Shown: in pieces, positions 50,401-62,396 of the stretch
Numbering within the stretch: position 1 is the stretch's first letter
Layout: each line of letters begins with the position of its first letter
Assembly (NCBI GenBank): GCA_011317545.1
Contig: WUJK01000009.1
Coordinates: 1,612,001-1,676,000 of the forward strand
DNA length: 64,000 nucleotides
Source of the DNA: Coniella vitis
Taxonomy: Eukaryota; Ascomycota; Sordariomycetes; Diaporthales; Schizoparmaceae
Reading direction: 5' to 3'
Notes under the pieces: model-generated
Told to the model about the DNA's origin: nothing
The model's input: only the letters and a program-made list of their open reading frames with translations
Databases searched by the model: none
Program-made: the position numbers and the translations under genes

Positions 50401-50754
50401 CTAAAGCCATTCAATGATGCAAAGACGGCTGGCGGTCCTAGCCCCTCTCTGGCTTCTTCTGGCCGACCCGGCTCTGCTACTAACACGGCTCCATCCCAAA
50501 CGAGCCTACCACCTCCTCAGTCTGCACAGCCAGGCATGGGGGGATATGGCGGGTACCCAAGTCACCTAAGCCACGGTCTTCACTCGCAGTCTGGCTCAAC
50601 TGGTTATGGTATGGCAGCTGGTCCCGCACAGGGTCACCAGAACAGCCCCTACTCCGGCTACGGAGGGTTTGGCGGTGGCAATAGCTACTACGGCTCCCAG
50701 CAATCCCGCCACGGTGGTTGGGGATCGAACTACAGCGGCGGTAACGGCTTCTAG
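47496..50754 (+). CDS. DEF1: DEF1-like RNA polymerase II degradation factor (CUE + Q-rich)
   Basis: Exons 47,496-47,805, 47,917-49,200, 49,278-49,328 and 49,412-50,754 join to 995 aa. An RGG-rich N-terminus is followed by a CUE ubiquitin-binding domain (LPVLKELFPNWSEVDLLYAL, about 68-104) and AEG/NISQWGEVSSQKKDRTKSK. A second Arg/Gly patch follows. The middle is Ala/Pro/Glu-rich with six Ala-Glu repeats. The C-terminal half is Gln/Gly/Tyr-rich and prion-like, with nine consecutive Gln. Yeast Def1 has this order (CUE then Q-rich region) and promotes ubiquitylation and removal of stalled RNA polymerase II. Exon 3 is only 51 nt. The Q-rich part alone would not prove identity; the CUE context makes DEF1 the best call. 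Confidence 0.87.
48483..48518 (+). repeat. (GCTGAA)6 coding microsatellite
   Basis: Six perfect hexamer copies encode Ala-Glu six times inside exon 2 of the DEF1-like gene. Hexamer changes would keep the reading frame, so length may vary between strains. Confidence 0.95.
49714..49740 (+). repeat. CAG/CAA polyglutamine tract
   Basis: Nine glutamine codons, one of them CAA, lie in the Q-rich part of the DEF1-like gene. The interrupted codon pattern suggests moderate stability. Confidence 0.95.
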
Positions 50755-51695
50755 AAGAAGTCTGGTCGTGATTTGACACCATCACCAGTTTGAGTTCTTT
50801 CACGGACTTGGTGGATCGTTTCTTTCTCGATCCTTGCGACTCCTCCTCTCTCACTGTTTGCGAATTCGACTTTTGATAATACTTACTTGGTATCGGGAGG
50901 GTAAATGACTCGGTTGGGTCAAACAAGGCCAATTTCTCTGGCAATGAACATGATCTTTATCCGCGAACGTTACCTTGCCATTGTGCGTTTTGATGTCCAT
51001 GTATGAAACTTCACTTCAAGGGGCCACGGAAAGGGAAGGCGGTAGGGGGGGCGTACAAAAAAAGCCAAAAAAGTTGCACTGGAAATGGAGTTACTCCTCG
51101 TTGGACTGATGTTTGTCGTTTGATGATGCTGCTTTCCTGGGTAAAATGCCTGCTATTGGGTTCGCTAGCTGCTCGTTTTTCTTACTTGAAATGTTGTCTG
51201 GTATTTTCACTGAGACTCCTTTCACCATCGTTTTTGAGTTGGATGATTTGACTGTGGCAAGAGGATCTGTATTGTGGTGTGGACAGTAAAAATGACCATA
51301 TCAGCGATCGATTAGGGGCTTACTGATCGTATGCCTTCCACTCTGCGAAGTGACGGCAGGCACAACCAGAATGACAGTTCACAATATCATGAAATTCTGC
51401 CACCGTTTTGCCTTCGGAATTCATGTAATGGTGGTTCCCGCCTGACAGTGTCCAATGGCTAACTACCATTGATTGGGCTTGACTCATCTGGTTCGATACG
51501 GTCTGATAAGCCTGCTGGGGTATGGCTGATATATTTTGCCTATTCTTGAGTCCAATGCATGCCAAGATGAGATATCTATGTGGACTTTTAAGTCTAGTCC
51601 CTTTGGCAATGTGCATATGCTTTAGATAGCTTTGATCTTGACTTGGTTTACAAATCTTTACTTGCTGTCTACCTCTGAGCTCATAAGTCGTATTG

Positions 51696-51725
51696 CGAGA
51701 GGAGGGTCTTCGAGAGGAGGGTCTT
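51696..51725. repeat. Perfect 15-bp tandem duplication
   Basis: The unit cgagaggagggtctt occurs twice without a gap. It lies in a region with no supported gene. Confidence 0.9.
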
Positions 51726-52846
51726 CGCTGCTTATGTTCATGACCGCCGCTTGCTGCGTCTCTTCGAGCTTCTTCTGCAGCCTGCTGATGGGTAGTCTTG
51801 CCCAGGATCCGTTCCAAGCGTAGCCTTTCCCACAATTAAAGTGTTTCTCGCAAGGGAACCGCAAACTACGCACACACTTTTAACTTATATCAAGAAGGAT
51901 TGGATCCAGCCAATAAAAAAACAGCCAGATGTATTCTCAACTGCCCGTTCTTAATTTGAACATGATATGGCACCATTGCTCCCTAATTCGTAACTCTATT
52001 CACTACCTCATGCATTGAATCAATCACCTTTGGCCGACAAGACTAGCAAACGCGTCGCCGCAAGCAATACGGTGGTAAATGGTATGTAGATATATATCCT
52101 GGCAACACCAATCTGGGCTCCAGCAACACATTTCTTTTTGGTCGAACAAGCCACCAGCTTCCTTGACAATAGGTCCCTTATCGAGTGGTACGCTTGCTTT
52201 GATCCGGCTGAGGAAGATGAGTCGCTGTTTGCCAATGGTGTTGGGCCCCGCGCTATCGACTTTTGGAGAAGCAGGACACACGTGTGTATGATGATTTGGA
52301 AAGGAGATAGATCAAATCCGGTGTACTTCAAACTGGCACCGAGGGCAACAATGGCACGACTTGTGCGCCGAGTGTACAGCACATGACCAGACAAGGCCAA
52401 GGGCTATACTAACGCTCACATTCAAGCTCCAAGCTCGTGCCCGTCGGCACCAGCATCGCAAGTCGTAGTACTGGTATTTCGCCACAACCAATGGAATATT
52501 TATTCTGCTTGCTCTGAGTATCGTGGATGGGGCACCCATTCAAAGTCGATACATGAACATGTGCGTCATAAGAATACGAAAAGCAGTTGGAATGAAAGTA
52601 ACGAAATCAGTGTCGGGTCACGACCGTGGACGTAGTCGGAGGTCGATTCGAGAATCGAAGTCTCTCAGCCCTTTACAGGACAGCAGCAGTCTTTATAGCA
52701 AGAGAATTTTACAATACTAGATGATATTTAAAGCTGGGCCATTGATGGCAATGCTGCTGATCTTGTGTAAAACGATGTATATGACTTGAGAATATGGCAG
52801 TTGGGCATGTCGTAATATTTATATATATATATATTTGAATTTGGGG

Positions 52847-52884
52847 GTGGGGTTTTTTTTTTTTAAAAAAAAAAAAAAAAACCC
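52847..52884. repeat. T12-A17 inverted repeat flanked by G/C
   Basis: A run of 12 T (52,853-52,864) is followed at once by 17 A (52,865-52,881), flanked by gggg on the left and ccc on the right. It can fold into a strong hairpin on either strand. It could also reflect a joining or sequencing artefact. Confidence 0.8.
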
Positions 52885-53691
52885 AACTACGCTGGGAATA
52901 CAAGTACTCGGCTAAGAATTCTCTGAGAATCGTTGTGTAGTGGCAGTAGGACCGTCAGGAGGCGACGATTAGAAAAGAAAAAAAAGTTGTCAAGAGGAAC
53001 AAAACACATAAGTATGGGATAATGGGTCAGACAGAGCTCAATATGACTGCTTACTGCCATTTGAGTTTATGAACATAGATGCTGCAGCAAGACTGACGGC
53101 GTCGCTTCGTAATTTGTTATTGACGAGATAATGACAGACTATCGACCAATGAAAAACTTTTCTGTACCATGTAACTTTACTATTTTGTTTAACCGTCGCC
53201 GTAATGCCCAACTGCTAGACTTCTCGATACATTTTGAAGTATGCGAATCTAGACCGCGCAATCACGCTAAGACCTCGTCTTGTCTATGGCTTGTGGATTC
53301 TCTAGGGCCTCTCGGTCCTTTGGTGAGAGCAGATAAGAAGGGAAAGAAGGAAAAAAGATGTAGGGAATGATAGGGCATAACACTGTGAGTATGACTCTTG
53401 AAGCTTCAAGGCCAGGAGAGTATTCAGTGTTATGAGGCGCACAAATGAACATTTACGCTGTTGAGGAAGTATAACGGCAGATGAAATCGGACTATGACTG
53501 CGTATCGTGGAGACAAGGAAACGTAAAAGAAATTGGTAGGCCAGGGATAACAGCGCGGGTTCAACGGATCGGTTAACGACCGCCACGTGTTACGCCGTCC
53601 TTAAGCGTATTGTTGTATGCTTCAAGTAGATATTGCATTTGGTAACGCTGGGCGAGGACGAGAAAGGGTGCGCCGCTCACTGTGAGCAGGC

Positions 53692-55736
53692 TTAGACCGA
53701 CAGGGTCTGAACGTCGGAAATGCTTCTCTGCTTCTTGTGAACAAAGGATGGGTCGTTGGCCATGCCGGACGCCTTGCGCTTCAGAGAGGAGCCCCCTAAG
53801 GAGCTCTTGACCGGCCGCTTCTTGTGGCGGCGTTCGGGAGTCAGTGGAGTATTGGCCCCGCTAAGAGACCCATGCTTGAGGCCGCGGAGGGCACCAATGG
53901 TGTAGGAGTTGGAAAAGTCAATGGAATCCTCCGTGGCCTCGCCGTTCAGAATATGCTTGCGCTGCATTTGGTTGATGCGGAAGGCTCCGACTGAGCGCGT
54001 GTTGGTCAAGTGGTCCAAAAGATCACCACTGGCGCCTGTAAAAAGGGTGTGCTCAGCACCTGTAGCGGTAGAGGAACGGCGGGATTGATCGGTCCCTTCT
54101 TCGCTTCCTCCAACGTTGCCACCCTCTTGATCATCAGCCTCGATGTTGCCATCAAAAATGATGAAATCGTCAATATCGAGGTTCTTCTCTTCGGGGTCTT
54201 CTTCGCCGTCGTCTAGAAACGATTCCTCGCTAGGAGCATTTCCTACCCCCAAGGGCAGCGACCAGAGCGCATCCGTTGGCTTGATTGTGTTGTCCAGATA
54301 CAACTGGTTAGACTGACCCGCCATCTGCCAAAGGCTCATCATGTCGAACGAAAGGTCATTGTTGAGTGCGGGGTTGGCGGCAGAGGCACCGTCTGGCGCC
54401 ATCTTGGAGAGCGAGAAGTAGTCGGTTGGAATTCGCTGCAGGGTCCGCTTCTTGCGCGGTGTGAAAATCATCATCTTCCGTGTGTGTGGGTTGAGAACGC
54501 AGATGGGCTTGCTGCTCGAACGGAGAGGCAGCCGGCCAGCTAGAGGCTTGACTTCGGCCGACTTGGTGTCATTCCCAGGACCCGTGCTTGACGGCACCGG
54601 TGCCGTAGCATCCTGCTGGGATGATATGGGGTCCTTGCGCGAGATCAGGATGGGTTGATCGTCGTCGGTGGTGTCACCATCAGCTATGCGAGAACCAAGG
54701 TTAGCCATGTCCATCGAGACACCAAGCTGTAGCTTCCAGACTTACAGTCGTAACCGTCATCGGATTCTTCCTCTTCCTCTTCGTCGTCGTGGGGTGCGAT
54801 GGACTCTGTCGCACCGCCAAGAGTCAACTCGGAATCACGACGCCGGGCAATGGGATTCAGCACGTGGACTTCATCCCATTCAGCAAGTGGTCCGTTCTTG
54901 TCGTTGAACCGATCAGCAACGCTCAGGTGACGGTCGTCCAGGGGCAGATCAGCCAAGTCTCTGTAATCATGATCGTATTCCCACGACTCGCCAGCTTCAG
55001 CTGCTTCTGTGTGATCCCAGAAGCTCAAAGAGACCGACGAGTTATCGTCATCATCGTCATCACGCTCAATCTCGCGACGGAAGTTGGGGTCCAGAGATTG
55101 CTGTGCAACAAAGATGTCGGGGAAGAAATCGTCGTGATCGTCTTCAGTCTCGTCAGATTCCGAGTCAGAATCAGGCACCCCTGCGAAGCGGACATGGCGC
55201 TGGGTTGGAGTTCCCAGATCTGCAGCGGGCGAGGCTTCCACTTGACCGGTGGGCTCCTCGTCCACAGAAAAGCCATTCCAGCTTTCGCTGTCATCGCTGC
55301 TATCCTCTGCAGCGTCGTCTAGCTCCACGTCACTGGAAAAGCTTTGCATACCTTGCTGCGAGGGGCTGATGTCTTCGTCGTCGGACTCATCATTATCCGC
55401 ATCAGCAGCCTCGTCATCCTGGTCCGCGAAAACACTAACAAAGTCGGGCCGAGGGGAGCCGGAAAAGACATCCTGGTGGCGATGCCGTTCGTTGGTGATG
55501 ATGTGCTCCTCCTCGGCCGCAAAGACATGTTCCTCATCGTCGTCGTCGGAATCGCTAACATCGTCGACAGCAGAGTAGCCGTGCTCGTCCGAGAGGTCGG
55601 CAGGCGAAGACAGGGAGGACGAAGACTCGCGGCGCGCCTGGGGAATGGGCTTTTTGGGGCCCTTGATGGGGCGCTTGCTGAAGCCCTTGACAGACTTGCC
55701 ACCCTTGGGGGCCCGTTTGATTTTTATCTTGGGCAT
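53692..55736 (-). CDS. Acidic Ser/Asp-rich nuclear-type fungal protein
   Basis: Exons 55,736-54,746 and 54,683-53,692 (62-nt intron) join to 660 aa. The N-terminus is very basic (MPKIKIKRAPKGGKSVKGFS then KRPIKGPKKP) and could be a nuclear signal. A long region of Asp/Glu/Ser follows, such as SDSDDDDEEHVF and ERDDDDDDNSS. The second exon has DQPILISRKDP, SSSKPICVLNPHTRKMMIFT, then PRKKRTLQRIPTDYF, probably the conserved core. Near the C-terminus are RRHKKRPVKSS and KRKASG, further basic nuclear-type signals. I do not recognise a catalytic domain. The layout resembles fungal chromatin or transcription cofactors of the Ifh1 kind, but I cannot assign it. Confidence 0.85.
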
Positions 55737-58700
55737 CTTTGCTGGTCTATGTGTGTGCGCATGTATGTGTATGTATCCTTCTAAGAATTATGCAGCACTC
55801 CAATGGGGCGCGAGGCAGAGTGTCGGTAGTAGATGGGGGTAGTGGATAGAGAAGAGAGGTGCGTGTTGAAGATGCTTGGACCGTGCGTAAGGAGCCGGCC
55901 TGGGAAAAGAGTAGAGTGGAAGGAGATTGCTGTCGGTTGTGTTTTGATTTTGGCTTCTAAGCGTGCTGTCGTCGCGCGTCAAGCAGAGTGACGAGCTTGG
56001 GAAGGCAGGCTGGGACTGGAATAACTTCGTCGAAGGTTCGAATTAGTCGATGATGCTGCGGGACTACGAGACCCAGCGGCCGAGTCGCGCAACTCGGGCA
56101 GGGCCCCGTAGTGGGCGTTTACAGCTCAGCGAACATCGAAAACATCTTGACTAGTTGGGGCTCGACGAAGTTGGGGGCAATGGGTGCGAAATAGCTTTGC
56201 GTGGGTTGGGGCGGGCGACTTCGTTGTCTTTTGCAGTGGATGTGGTTGGGTGAAGATCGAAGGGGAGCACGCAGGAAAGGGAAGGAGGGGACAGCAACAA
56301 CCTATATTCAACTGGAGGCTTGGAAGGCGAGCGGTACCTGGTGGTAGCCCGGAATACATTTTTTTTTTTCGCCCAAAATTCCCTGGCGTCCTCCTCCGTC
56401 TGTTCTGGTCTCCCGCTTTTTCCTTCCTTACCCCAAAACAGCCCGCCAGGCCTGCCAGGTCGTACGTGGTAGGCTTAGTGGGCCCCGGCAGCAGGCAGGT
56501 ACGACATACCATGTACGGGCCCCCAAGGGTCGAATGTGGGCACGGTGAGTGGCTGGTTCTGGCCTGACGAACGGGCCATGGTGCAGCAAGCACCACTATA
56601 TGCATCCTTGCTTCCCCGCCCTGGGCCCGCCTTTTTCTCCATCCTTAACACTCTGGCAGCATCAGCAGGCGCTGTAGCTGCTCTGGCGCATTAGCAGTGT
56701 ACTTTGCACTTGGGGCGTGCAGCCATGAAAACATCCCTAACGGCAGGCTTCACATCCCCAGCCGGTACTGCGCTGCAACCCTCTTTTCTGGCGTATCTCC
56801 GTCGTCTTGTGTCTTGTGTGATGCATCGTTGCGCCTGCAAGATCGTCTTCAATGGTCGAGACCAGCGCTCAAAGCCCCCAACCAGCATGCAACATGGCCA
56901 GCCCTGTCCTCAGCTCGCCTCCCGAAAGACGACTCAGCGGCCAGCGATGGCTCTTTTGCGCTCTTGATCCTGGGACAGTGAACGCTGCGTTGCATATCAT
57001 ATGCAGGCCACTGCATCATAGCATGACCATAGCATAGTATGCCAGTGGGTTTGTGTTGGACTTTGTGGTCGTTTGCCCAGATTGCATGGCGGCACAGCCT
57101 CAGACGGACACGGCCATTTTGCAGCAAGGGACATCTTCAAAAGATGCCATACCCTTCCTTCAAGAATACGTGAAGCACGTGCAAGTCAAGCCACACTGCA
57201 GATGCTGCTGCATGGCCACTCTCACAATGGCTCATGCCTGCTGCTTGTGGAGCTTGGCAGGCTTGGGTACATAGTCACAGCACCCCTCGACAAGAGACAA
57301 AACAGAGAGCACGCAAGGAATGACGACGGTCGACTGAGTCGCTTCCATTGCCGGACCCACTCGAGGCTCTCAGAGGCGCGGGTTTACGCACCACGGGACA
57401 AAGTCTTCCCAACCTGGCGCCATCCGGACCGGCCGACTGCCAAAATTGTTTCGCATTTTTGCAGTTCGCGCCCAAGACAATGCGGTTTTTTCGGCATTGC
57501 CATCGGCCAGCGCAAACGGGTGGCCCCCGAGGCCCGTTCCGCTTTGGACCCTGAAGACAATGCTTGGTTCCATGGCGGGATTGATGCTCGTTGGACAGCC
57601 CCCCTGCGGCTCCTCTTCCGACTTATTCGCTCGCCGGCGCTTGCACGCTGTGCCCAAGACGCGAGGAACGACGAGTTCGCTCCCAAGTATACATAGTAGT
57701 CTGTTGTCGAAGCAAATGTAGGACTGGCATTGCGCAATACTGGATTTCTTTCTGCCAAGTCGCGCGCTGCATCTGGTCTCAGCTTGCGCTTGACGCTTTG
57801 ACCAAAGCATTGCATTGCGAATGCGTGCTTCCCTGGGCATCTTCGTGCTCATCCACCATCAGGATGAATGGATGAACGAGCAGCTGCTCCATTGGGTAGC
57901 GATGCCACGCTGAGATGTCAAGAAGAGGCACATCCACACACCCACCAAGTTTACGAAACGAAGAGCAGGATGGCAGATGAGGGGTTTCAAGACGGAGACC
58001 CTGCTTGACAGCCGAGCCTGTGCTACCGCGCTCATAGCTTTTGCAGTGTCTGTCGATCAGTCTCAAGCTTTTTTGTCGCATACGTAGTGTGTCTTTGGCT
58101 GTTTTGTGCAATCCTGTAGTATCATGAAGACATCAACATCCCGCGACTGACACTCTTCGCATCTTGCAGGTATGCCGTTTCGGGCACCTGGGGCAAGTTG
58201 GCGCCTGTCTCTCTCTGTCCTTCATCCGAACGGAGCGCCCCAGATGTGGGTTGCAGAGAGTTTTGTTGCAGCATTCAACTGTATATACTATGTAGTAGAG
58301 CTGCTGCATTCGAAAGGCAAAACAAATCAGCCAGGCGACATCTTCAATTACCACCAAACTGGGCTAGGTCTGTGGCATGAAGCGGACCTGTGGGTACCTA
58401 GGTATCTCGTTGCTTGTACAAGTACTGTGCACGGTGTAAATAGTAAAAGGAATCCCGCCATTTTCCCAGGTACTTTGGACCCCGTACTCTATACCCCTTT
58501 CCCTCCATCTGGCCACCCTCAGCGACCGCATTTGTGGATATCTACCAAGATAGCTAGTGTGTAGGTATACGCATTCAATCCTGGGTCAGGAACACGAACG
58601 TGTCAAAGTGCTTTGCAGTGAGCTGCTGCTACGTAGCTCTAGGAGGAGCACGCCAGAAGTGTGTATATATGTACGAACAAGTATCCAGGTATGATGTACA

Positions 58701-59549
58701 CAGTACCTTGGCCGGCCATCCCTGCGTGCTATGGGACCCCGGAACGACAACCGCGTCACTCTGGGTTTTGGCACATGCCAAAACTGACTACGTACTTACT
58801 TAGCATGTACCCGTGTCGTTTTTCCCTCCGACATACAATACCTCTGTGTGCTACTTGTGCTATACAACCGAGTGCACACAAGAAGAAGGGGCGGTCTTTC
58901 CAACTTCGTGGGCTACATGTCATGTACTATGTACTACCCCGAGATGTAGTTACTGAATCAGCAGCAACACGTCTTTGCCGCCACGACAGAGATCTGATGC
59001 AAGTTGGCAAAGTGGAGAAGGATGCTGCAGCCGGCCCAGTACCATGTATATGCACATCCTTGTGTACTTCGTAGTAGGTTGCGGGCGTCAAGCCCAGTTT
59101 TCTCCGACTGAGAGAGGTCCTTCATATTCTTGGATTAGGCGGGATCCGACATATCATGACTGCACGGGCTACTACTATGTATAGTACTGGGACGATGGAG
59201 AAACATAACTACTATTATGTCGTGGAATGGGTGGCTCCGCAGCGAATCAACAATGACGTTCGGGCAGCAGTGCTACTGCAGCTGCAGAGGGAACCCGCAA
59301 CCCAGCCCTGAACATACTATGTTCTGTGTACTATGTACTCCTATGTACACAGTACTTATGGTAGGCGCTGGACGGGGGCTGGGAATGCAAGGCACTCTAC
59401 AGAGCACTCACGAATGCCAAAGCCCACATCCCAACCACAACACCCTCGTGCTTTTGAATCTTTTGCAACAGCTCTTCTTCCAGACACTCTGTGTGTTTTG
59501 TGCTTCTTTCTTTGACCGCGTTGATGCCCGCCCAGCGCCATCTCCTGCC
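55737..59549. other. 3.8 kb divergent intergenic region rich in TACTATGTA motifs
   Basis: No gene is supported between the acidic protein gene (minus) and the kinesin gene (plus). A 207-codon open frame at 57,073-57,696 has no ATG at its start and no domain. TACTATGTA or its complement occurs at 57,690, 58,286, 58,925, 59,173 and 59,330, and TACCTAGGTA at 58,395. The right end must hold the kinesin promoter. Confidence 0.5.
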
Positions 59550-62396
59550 ATGACGACCGACCCGCACGCGGGCTTGAGCGTAGCCAGCGATTCGCAGAAC
59601 CTCTTCCACGTCTACCTGCGACTTCGACCGCCTCCTGCTGGCCTGCCTGCTGGCGATCGCTTCATCTCAGTCGAGCCCCCGACAGCCGACACGCCCTCAC
59701 ACGCGCCTACCTGCATCACGCTCACTCCACCCAAGAAGGACCGCCGACGCGCTGTTGAGAAATTCACCTTCACCCGCGTCTTCGACCAAGATGCCACCCA
59801 GCTCGATGTGTTCCATTGCATTGATGTAGTTTCTCTCGTCCAAGGCCTTCTCGCGCCGCATGGAGGAAATAGCACCGATGCTCTTTTGGCGACTTTGGGA
59901 GTCACTGGCTCGGGAAAGGTAACAATTTCCTTCCAACCGTCGTAGCCTGTCTAGGTAGACCGGCTTGCAGTGTCCTGTTAACAAGGCATCGGGAGTCGCA
60001 GTCGCACACAATACTTGGCTCACAATCTCAGCGTGGCCTGACCCAACTCACGCTTGACCTCCTTTTCCGCTCAATAGGAACAACAGCGGGCCAAGCTGCC
60101 GCTGATGCCGCCCTCGTGGCCTCCATCAAGGCCTCTGATGCTTCCGAGGCAAACATCTCGACTGCTGCGGCGTTTTTCGAGGCAACTTGTAGCGATTCTC
60201 CTGGCCTGCCTCAGTCGCCCTCCTCTCAAAGCCAGACTCCATCATCGGTACGACCTCACCCATTTTCCTTTGTTGTTGATACGCCTGATACAACACAGCA
60301 TACATGCCTTGGGCATAGATCGGACTCTCGCCATGAGCATGGCCTGCACCTGCCCAGGCCGAGTAGTATACGCATCGTCCCCAAAGAGGCTATCACTGCT
60401 TCCTCGCCTTCAGCGCCTGGATCGTTGTTGCACAAGCTGCCGGCCTCGTTCCGTGGCGTTTCTATTGTTACAAGGAGTAGAAACCACCCGCTGGAGGTCA
60501 ATGACGGTCACCATGGTGTCCGCAGCACATTTCCGCTTCGGCAGTTGATGAATGCCACTGCTTCCCTCAGAGACAGAGAACAAGATGCTAAAACTTTGTT
60601 TCACAAGAGCGACCAGACTACGCCGCCGATACCACGCAGACACCTTGCCAGAACTGCCGTGGCCCCACAGATTCCAAATATCAGCAGCATTGACGTCCCT
60701 TGCGACCCCGCAGTTGAATATGTTGTGCTCATTTCAATGTACGAGGTGTACAATGACCGCATCTTTGATTTGCTTACCCCTGCCGCCAAGTCGGCCGCGA
60801 CCAAGGAATTTCGACGACGACCTCTGCCGTTCAAGCCGACAGAGCTGTCACCCGAGCGCAAAATCGTGTCTGGCCTCCGCAAAATCATATGCGCCGACCT
60901 TCACGAGGCCATAGTGGTGCTCGAGGCTGGGCTGCACGAGCGACGTGTTGCCTGTACCCTAAGCAACAACGTCAGTTCCCGCAGTCACGGCTTCTTCTGT
61001 ATTGAAGTTTTGAAGCGGAAAAAGTCACGCAGCAACCGCAACAAACATAATTGGAGAGGTGGGACCTTCACAATTGCCGATCTCGCCGGAAGTGAAAGGG
61101 CTCGCGACGCAAAGACGGCAGGTACTACGCTTGCAGAAGCAGGCAAGATTAATGAATCGCTCATGTACTTGGGTCACTGCCTGCAGAGGCAGAGTGCAAC
61201 GGGCAGCGCCGGCAAGGTATGTCCTGGATTGGCCAGCTCAACTTGGACCGAGTATATCTAGCTAACATGGACCCCTTTAGCCTGGCATAGTACCATTCAG
61301 ACAGTGCAAACTCACAGAGCTACTCTTTTCGAATTCATTCCCGTCGTCTTCCTCGCTCAGCCAATCCCAGTCCGCCCAAGACAGACCACAGAAAGCCGTC
61401 ATGATTGTGACCGCTGATCCCCATGGTGATTTCAATGCGACAATGCAGATTCTTCGTTACAGCGCCCTGGCAAGGGATGTCACGGTGCCTCAAACCAGTC
61501 CGATAGCCGCCAAAGCGTTGGAGCCGAGCTATAGCCTTCAGGGCAGCCCGAGTCAAACTGTGCGCTCAACACACAGGCACCCGCGACCGCAAGTCGTTGC
61601 GCCAGATATCCGGGCACGGCGAAACCGATCCACGAGTTCGACTGCTTCAGAGTTTAGCAGCAAAGCTGAGGACTCTGCAGTCGAACTTGCTCGGGCGTTT
61701 GAGGAGTCTGCATACCTCCGAACATGCCTCGCTCGCGAAAAAGAAGCTCGACTCGCTGCCGAGACCCATCTGCTTTCAATAGAGGAGAAGATGTTGGAAC
61801 TCGAGCAGGCAGTGCGCGAAGAATGCGTTGCAGAATTCGAGCAGCGTCTTGCCATTGAGCTCTCGCGGTGGAAGGCAGGTCTGCAGATGGCGATCGAACG
61901 GGGCGAGGAACATTGGGACAAGAAGATGGAGGTATTCGAGCGAGGACTAGTGACTCAGCCCTCCGAGCCCGCCGCTAAGAAAGCCACCGAGAATGGCTTG
62001 TGTGACGATAAAGAGAATGTCCTCGCCGAGTCCCTCGAACAGGAGAATACGAGGCTTCGACGCGAGGTGTCGGTACTAAAAAGAGAACTTGCTAGCCGCG
62101 GCCCTGCTAAGCGCGCACCACTGATGGAGAGGAATGATTTCCTCATCAGTGCCAACAGCAGTCCTTTCTTGATGCACTCAAAGCACACGACCTTGCACGA
62201 TGACGAGCTGCAGGGCGAGATCCTACAGCGGAGAATAGAAAACCTTACGTTACACACAACCAGCGACAGCCGGACGCCCAGAAAGGCCAGCGGACATGCA
62301 CATCGCAGTCAAGGGAACAACAAGGTGCGGATTGATGGGACGGGGTCACCGGTCAAGAACCTCAGGAAGCCAAAAGTGAATCAGTGGGAAGTATAG
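59550..62396 (+). CDS. Kinesin motor protein, probably kinesin-6 type
   Basis: Exons 59,550-59,918, 60,002-61,216 and 61,281-62,396 join to 899 aa. The motor is N-terminal: the early strand FHVYLRLRPPP, P-loop GVTGSGK/SHTILG (about 117-129, split by intron 1), EVYNDRIFDLL (371-381), switch I NNVSSRSH (445-452), switch II DLAGSERA (483-490), and FRQCKLTELLF after intron 2. Between the P-loop helix and EVYNDR lies an insert of roughly 200 residues, Ser/Pro-rich. A long insert at this loop is a hallmark of kinesin-6 (MKLP, S. pombe Klp9), which works on spindle midzone microtubules. A coiled coil follows at about 652-728. The upstream frame is open to 59,217 but starts badly, so I start at MTTDPHAG. 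Class assignment is moderate; motor identity is firm. Confidence 0.93.

Larger units (their letters stand above)
50755..53691. other. 2.9 kb intergenic region, no supported gene
   Basis: The first 500 bases should include the 3' untranslated region of the DEF1-like gene. A perfect 15-bp tandem pair lies at 51,696-51,725. Stop-free frames at 51,320-51,835 (minus) and 52,138-52,386 (plus) lack ATG starts at their ends and known domains. A T/A hairpin is listed separately. Confidence 0.45.

Noticed and set aside
51320..51873. Two overlapping minus-strand frames with Cys/His residues
   Set aside because: Both lack convincing starts. The cysteine spacing fits no zinc-finger family I know, and part is a 15-bp tandem repeat.
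52138..52386. 82-codon plus-strand frame with protein-like composition
   Set aside because: It starts with TTG and is overlapped by a longer minus frame that also lacks ATG. There is no domain.
56030..56060. tRNA T-loop-like gttcgaatt sequence
   Set aside because: I could not find matching acceptor, D and anticodon arms around it.
57073..57696. 207-codon plus-strand open frame
   Set aside because: No ATG at its start, His/Arg-rich odd composition, competing frames on the other strand, and no family resemblance.
59217..59549. Upstream in-frame extension of the kinesin (111 codons)
   Set aside because: It does not resemble kinesin N-termini and is dotted with intergenic motifs, so ATG 59,550 is the better start.
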